Shown piece by piece: positions 61,301 through 64,000 of a stretch of 64,000 bases of DNA. The DNA is from Actinomadura craniellae (lineage in GTDB: Bacteria; Actinomycetota; Actinomycetes; Streptosporangiales; Streptosporangiaceae): contig NZ_QLYX01000011.1 of assembly GCF_003289645.1 (NCBI RefSeq), positions 62,001 through 126,000 on the forward strand, read 5' to 3'. Under the pieces are notes generated by a model. It saw nothing but the letters and a program-made list of their open reading frames with translations. It had not been told where the DNA came from and did not search any database. Positions within the stretch are counted from its first letter, which is position 1. The number at the start of each line of letters is the position of its first letter. The position numbers and the translations under genes are program-made.

Positions 61301-63651
61301 GCGCTCTCTCCCGTCTGGCGGCTCTGGGCCTCGTCCACCAGCGCCACGATCGCCGCCGGCGACAGCGGCAGGCGGGTGATCTCCACCCCGAACGGGGCGA
61401 GCGCGTCGGCCACCGCGTTGATCACCGCGGGTGGCGCGCCGATCGCGCCGCCCTCGCCGACGCCCTTGTAACCGCCGGGCCCCGGGCTGTGCGTCTCGAT
61501 GTGGCCGTACTCGATGTCCGGCACGTCCGTGGTGGTGGGGAGGAGGTAGTCCATGAAGGTCGTGGTGACCGGGTTGCCGTCCTCGTCGTAGGCCAGGTGC
61601 TCGTACAGCACGCCGCCGATGCCCTGCACGGTGCCGCCCGCGATCTGGCCCTCCACCACGTTGGGGTTGATCATCGGGCCGCAGTCCTCGCTGACGATGT
61701 ACCGCAGCAGCGTCACCTTGCCCGTCACGACGTCCACCTCGCAGGTGCACACGTGCGACGCGTTGGCCCAAATGATCGGGGCCTCCGGCCGGTAGCGGCC
61801 GCTGGCCTCCAGGCCCGCCGGCACCCCCGGTGGCAGCGCCTCGGGCTGGAAGTAGGCGAGGTTGGCGATCTCGGCGAAGGACACCCCGCTGTCGGGCGTG
61901 CCGCGGACCCTGGCCCACCCGTCGGTCAGCTCGACGTCCCCGGCGTCCGCCTCCAGCCGGTGCGCGGCGATCGCCGTGATCCGTTCCCGCAGCACCGCCG
62001 CGGTGTCGGCGATCGCGCCCGCGGTCATCGACCCCGACCGGCTGCCTCCCGTGCCGCCGCCGAACGGGGTGACGGCCGTGTCGCCCTGGATGGTGTTGAC
62101 GTCCTCGATGGCCGCGCCCAGCGCGTCGGCGGTGAGCTGCACGACGGTGGTCTCGATGCTGTTCCCGGCCGACCCGCCCGAGACGTAGACGTTGACCTTG
62201 CCGGACGGCTCGATCCGGATGGTCGCGCCCTCGGTGGCGTGCAGCGCCATGGCGGCCGTGGTGGGCTCGACGTAGGTGCAGGTGCCCACGCCCAGGAAGC
62301 GGCCCTGCGCGCGGGCCTGCTCCTGCTCCTTGCGGAAGGACTCGTAGTCGAGCATCTGCAGTGCCTGCTCGAACGTCTCCAGTGGCGTGATGTCGTCGTA
62401 GGGCATGCCGTTGGGGTTGAAGTACGGCAGTTCGTCCCGCCGCAGCAGGTTCCGGCGGCGCAGCTCGGCCGGGTCCAGCCCCAGCCGGCGCGCCCCGGCG
62501 TCCAGCAGCAGTTCCCGGGCGACCGACTCGAACTGCCACGGGCCGCGGTAGGCGTTACGGCCGGTGGTGTTGGAGAACACGCAGGCCGTGGACCAGGTGG
62601 CCTGCGGGATGCGGTAGGGGCCGGGGAAGAACATCCCGACGGCCGCGGCCGTCCCCACCGGCCACGGCACCGGGTAGGCACCCACGTCCTGGGTGTAGTC
62701 GATCGCGGCGGCGAGGATGCCGCCGTCCGCGTCGAAGGCGATCCGCGCGTCGGCGTGCTCGTGCCGTGACTGCCCGGCCGACAGCAGGTTCTCCTGCCGG
62801 TCCTCGATCCACTTCAGCGCGCCGGGCACCTTCAGCGCGGCCAGCATGATGCACATGTCCTCGCGCTGCGGGACGACCTTCTGGCCGAAGCCGCCGCCGG
62901 TGTCGCGCGTCATGACCCGCACCCGGTGCTCGGGCAGCCCCAGCAGCCGGGAGCAGAACAGGCGCACCTCGTGCGGGGACTGGGTCGCCGTCCAGATCGT
63001 CAGCTCGCCGGTGGCCGCCGACCACTCCGTCACCAGCCCGCGCGTCTCGATGGGCACCTGCGCGTAGGCCTGCTGGTAGATCGTCTCGCGCACCACCAGC
63101 GCCGCCTCGTCGAAGGCCGGCGCGAGCTGGTCCAGCGGCGGGCCGGCCAGCTCGCCCGCGAGGTTGCCCGGGTAGGCGGCGTGCACCAGCTCGCCGGACT
63201 CGCGGGCGGTGACGTAGTCGACGACCGGCGGCAGCGGGTCGTAGTCCACGACGACCTGCTCGACCGCGTCCTCGGCGATGTAGCGGTCGTCGGCGATCAC
63301 CAGTGCGACCGGGTCGCCGACGAAGCGCACCTCGTCCTCGGCCAGCGGCGGCCGGGGGGTGTCCGGGCTGTCGCGGCCGATCAGGGTGTACCACTGCTCG
63401 TGCACGCCCGGGTTGAGGTCCTCGGCGACGAGGACGGCGTGGACCCCGTCGAGCGCGAGCGCCCCGGCCGTGTCGATGCCGAGGATTTTCGCCCGGGCCA
63501 GTGGGCTACGGACGAAACAGGCGTGGAGCATGCCGGGCCGGGTGACGTCGTCCACGTACGTGCCGTGGCCGGTCAGCAGCCGGGCGTCCTCGACTCGGGG
63601 GACGCGGGTGCCGGCGTAACCGGCGGTTTCCGGAGCTTCGGGGGCGCTCAT
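61297..63651 (-). CDS. Molybdenum hydroxylase large subunit (CoxL/XdhC-like)
   Basis: 784 aa of the xanthine dehydrogenase molybdopterin-binding family. Landmarks are GTRVPRVEDARLLTGHGTYV, MTRDTGGGFGQKVVP (Mo-pterin GGGFG motif) and the C-terminal GVGEGGAIGAPPAVINAV with the catalytic Glu. The active-site loop reads NAYRGPWQFES, so it is neither the AYXCSFR of CO dehydrogenase nor the AYRGAGR of its form II relatives; CO oxidation is unlikely. With the acyl-CoA genes converging on this operon, hydroxylation of an aromatic or CoA-linked substrate is plausible. ATG 63651 was chosen because the upstream extension lacks codon bias. Confidence 0.92.
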   Translation of the reverse strand: MSAPEAPETAGYAGTRVPRVEDARLLTGHGTYVDDVTRPGMLHACFVRSPLARAKILGIDTAGALALDGVHAVLVAEDLNPGVHEQWYTLIGRDSPDTPRPPLAEDEVRFVGDPVALVIADDRYIAEDAVEQVVVDYDPLPPVVDYVTARESGELVHAAYPGNLAGELAGPPLDQLAPAFDEAALVVRETIYQQAYAQVPIETRGLVTEWSAATGELTIWTATQSPHEVRLFCSRLLGLPEHRVRVMTRDTGGGFGQKVVPQREDMCIMLAALKVPGALKWIEDRQENLLSAGQSRHEHADARIAFDADGGILAAAIDYTQDVGAYPVPWPVGTAAAVGMFFPGPYRIPQATWSTACVFSNTTGRNAYRGPWQFESVARELLLDAGARRLGLDPAELRRRNLLRRDELPYFNPNGMPYDDITPLETFEQALQMLDYESFRKEQEQARAQGRFLGVGTCTYVEPTTAAMALHATEGATIRIEPSGKVNVYVSGGSAGNSIETTVVQLTADALGAAIEDVNTIQGDTAVTPFGGGTGGSRSGSMTAGAIADTAAVLRERITAIAAHRLEADAGDVELTDGWARVRGTPDSGVSFAEIANLAYFQPEALPPGVPAGLEASGRYRPEAPIIWANASHVCTCEVDVVTGKVTLLRYIVSEDCGPMINPNVVEGQIAGGTVQGIGGVLYEHLAYDEDGNPVTTTFMDYLLPTTTDVPDIEYGHIETHSPGPGGYKGVGEGGAIGAPPAVINAVADALAPFGVEITRLPLSPAAIVALVDEAQSRQTGESA

Positions 63652-64000
63652 CGGCGCACCGGTGCGGTGGGGAGTTCCCGGGGTGGGGGAGGCTCGATCC
63701 GTGCCATCGAGCGGGCCCTCCATTCGGCTCGGATCTGGCGGGAGAGAACGGGTCAGCGCAGCATTACATGGCGGTGGCGTCTCTTCTCCAGCCCCTTTCG
63801 ACCGAGACGCGCGGCACTCAAGGCACCGGCCACCGGCACTCATGCTGAGCGATTGCTTAGCATGGGTGCTGAGCGACTGTTTAGCATCGTTCCCGCCGAC
63901 CGTCAAGGATCGGGGGTGGGGCCGGCTCTCCGCAGCGCTGCCGGGCACTCCGGGGGACGCTTCCGCCTCGGCATCATCGGCCGGTGTGACATGCGGAAAT
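63652..64000. other. Upstream region of the hydroxylase operon
   Basis: About 350 bases to the window edge without a recognisable gene. The section 63835-63895 is A+T-richer and carries the tandem palindromes described separately. Any divergent gene must begin outside the window. Confidence 0.5.
63842..63887. promoter_or_regulatory. Two tandem 22-bp palindromic operators
   Basis: ATGCTGAGC-GATT-GCTTAGCAT (63842-63863) and GTGCTGAGC-GACT-GTTTAGCAT (63866-63887) are near-copies, each an imperfect inverted repeat with 9-bp arms, repeated every 24 bp. The AGC-N4-GCT core resembles TetR-family operators of actinobacterial fatty-acid and sterol catabolism. They lie about 190-240 bp before the large-subunit start. 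Confidence 0.7.

Noticed and set aside
61297-63651. Carbon monoxide dehydrogenase (CoxL)
   Set aside because: The active-site loop is AYRGPWQ and lacks the Cys-containing AYXCSFR of true CO dehydrogenase, so only the broader molybdenum hydroxylase family is assigned.

Overview
The window is chromosomal DNA from a high-G+C actinomycete (by eye above 70 % G+C, with strong GC3 codon bias and frequent GTG starts). Giant SARP/AfsR-type ATPase regulators, the Scr1-type XRE/DUF397/HATPase set, a mycofactocin-type SDR and a BREX type 2 (Pgl) operon all point to a filamentous actinomycete, such as Streptosporangiales/Thermomonosporaceae or Streptomyces-like. The genus cannot be fixed from sequence alone. 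No rRNA, tRNA, CRISPR array, transposase or integrase was recognised.

0-19 kb, mostly chromosomal housekeeping and regulation: the N-terminal part of a regulator divergent from a proline dehydrogenase; an MFS exporter divergent from its likely TetR repressor; a beta-ketoacyl synthase with an altered catalytic triad divergent from a PucR-type regulator; a small LppU-like membrane protein and a beta-propeller protein; two giant AAA/TPR regulators (1149 and 1002 aa) transcribed divergently; a membrane protein; a luciferase-like oxidoreductase; and a secreted type-B carboxylesterase.

19-31 kb, accessory island with a local drop in G+C: a hypothetical/XRE pair, a perfect 56-bp palindrome, four tandem DUF397 genes with their Scr1-type XRE regulator and an anti-sigma-like ATPase, and a small two-TM protein convergent with a frameshifted NACHT ATPase. 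The last two share a short sequence motif that resembles an amyloid-type signalling pair. These are followed by an isoaspartate-methyltransferase-like protein behind an RHH/Doc toxin-antitoxin pair, then a MacB-like ABC exporter divergent from a two-component system.

31.9-49.8 kb, a complete BREX type 2 phage-defence operon on the minus strand in the order pglW-pglX-pglY-pglZ-brxD-brxHI. Five junctions overlap by 1-4 nt or are 3 nt apart, so it is probably one translationally coupled unit. The centre of pglX is much poorer in G+C than its flanks, as expected if the target-recognition part had been exchanged.

50-64 kb, metabolism: an ECF sigma factor with a SnoaL-like tail paired with a mycothiol-dependent-isomerase-fold protein; a secreted alpha/beta hydrolase; and two convergent catabolic operons. 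The rightward operon encodes an acrylyl-CoA-reductase-like MDR, a MaoC-like hydratase, an acyl-CoA synthetase and an isochorismatase-fold protein. The leftward operon encodes a molybdenum hydroxylase (large, medium and small subunits), a CoxG-like protein and an SDR. They meet at a strong hairpin near 58.3 kb and probably serve one unidentified CoA-linked degradation route. A tandem palindromic operator lies upstream of the hydroxylase operon.
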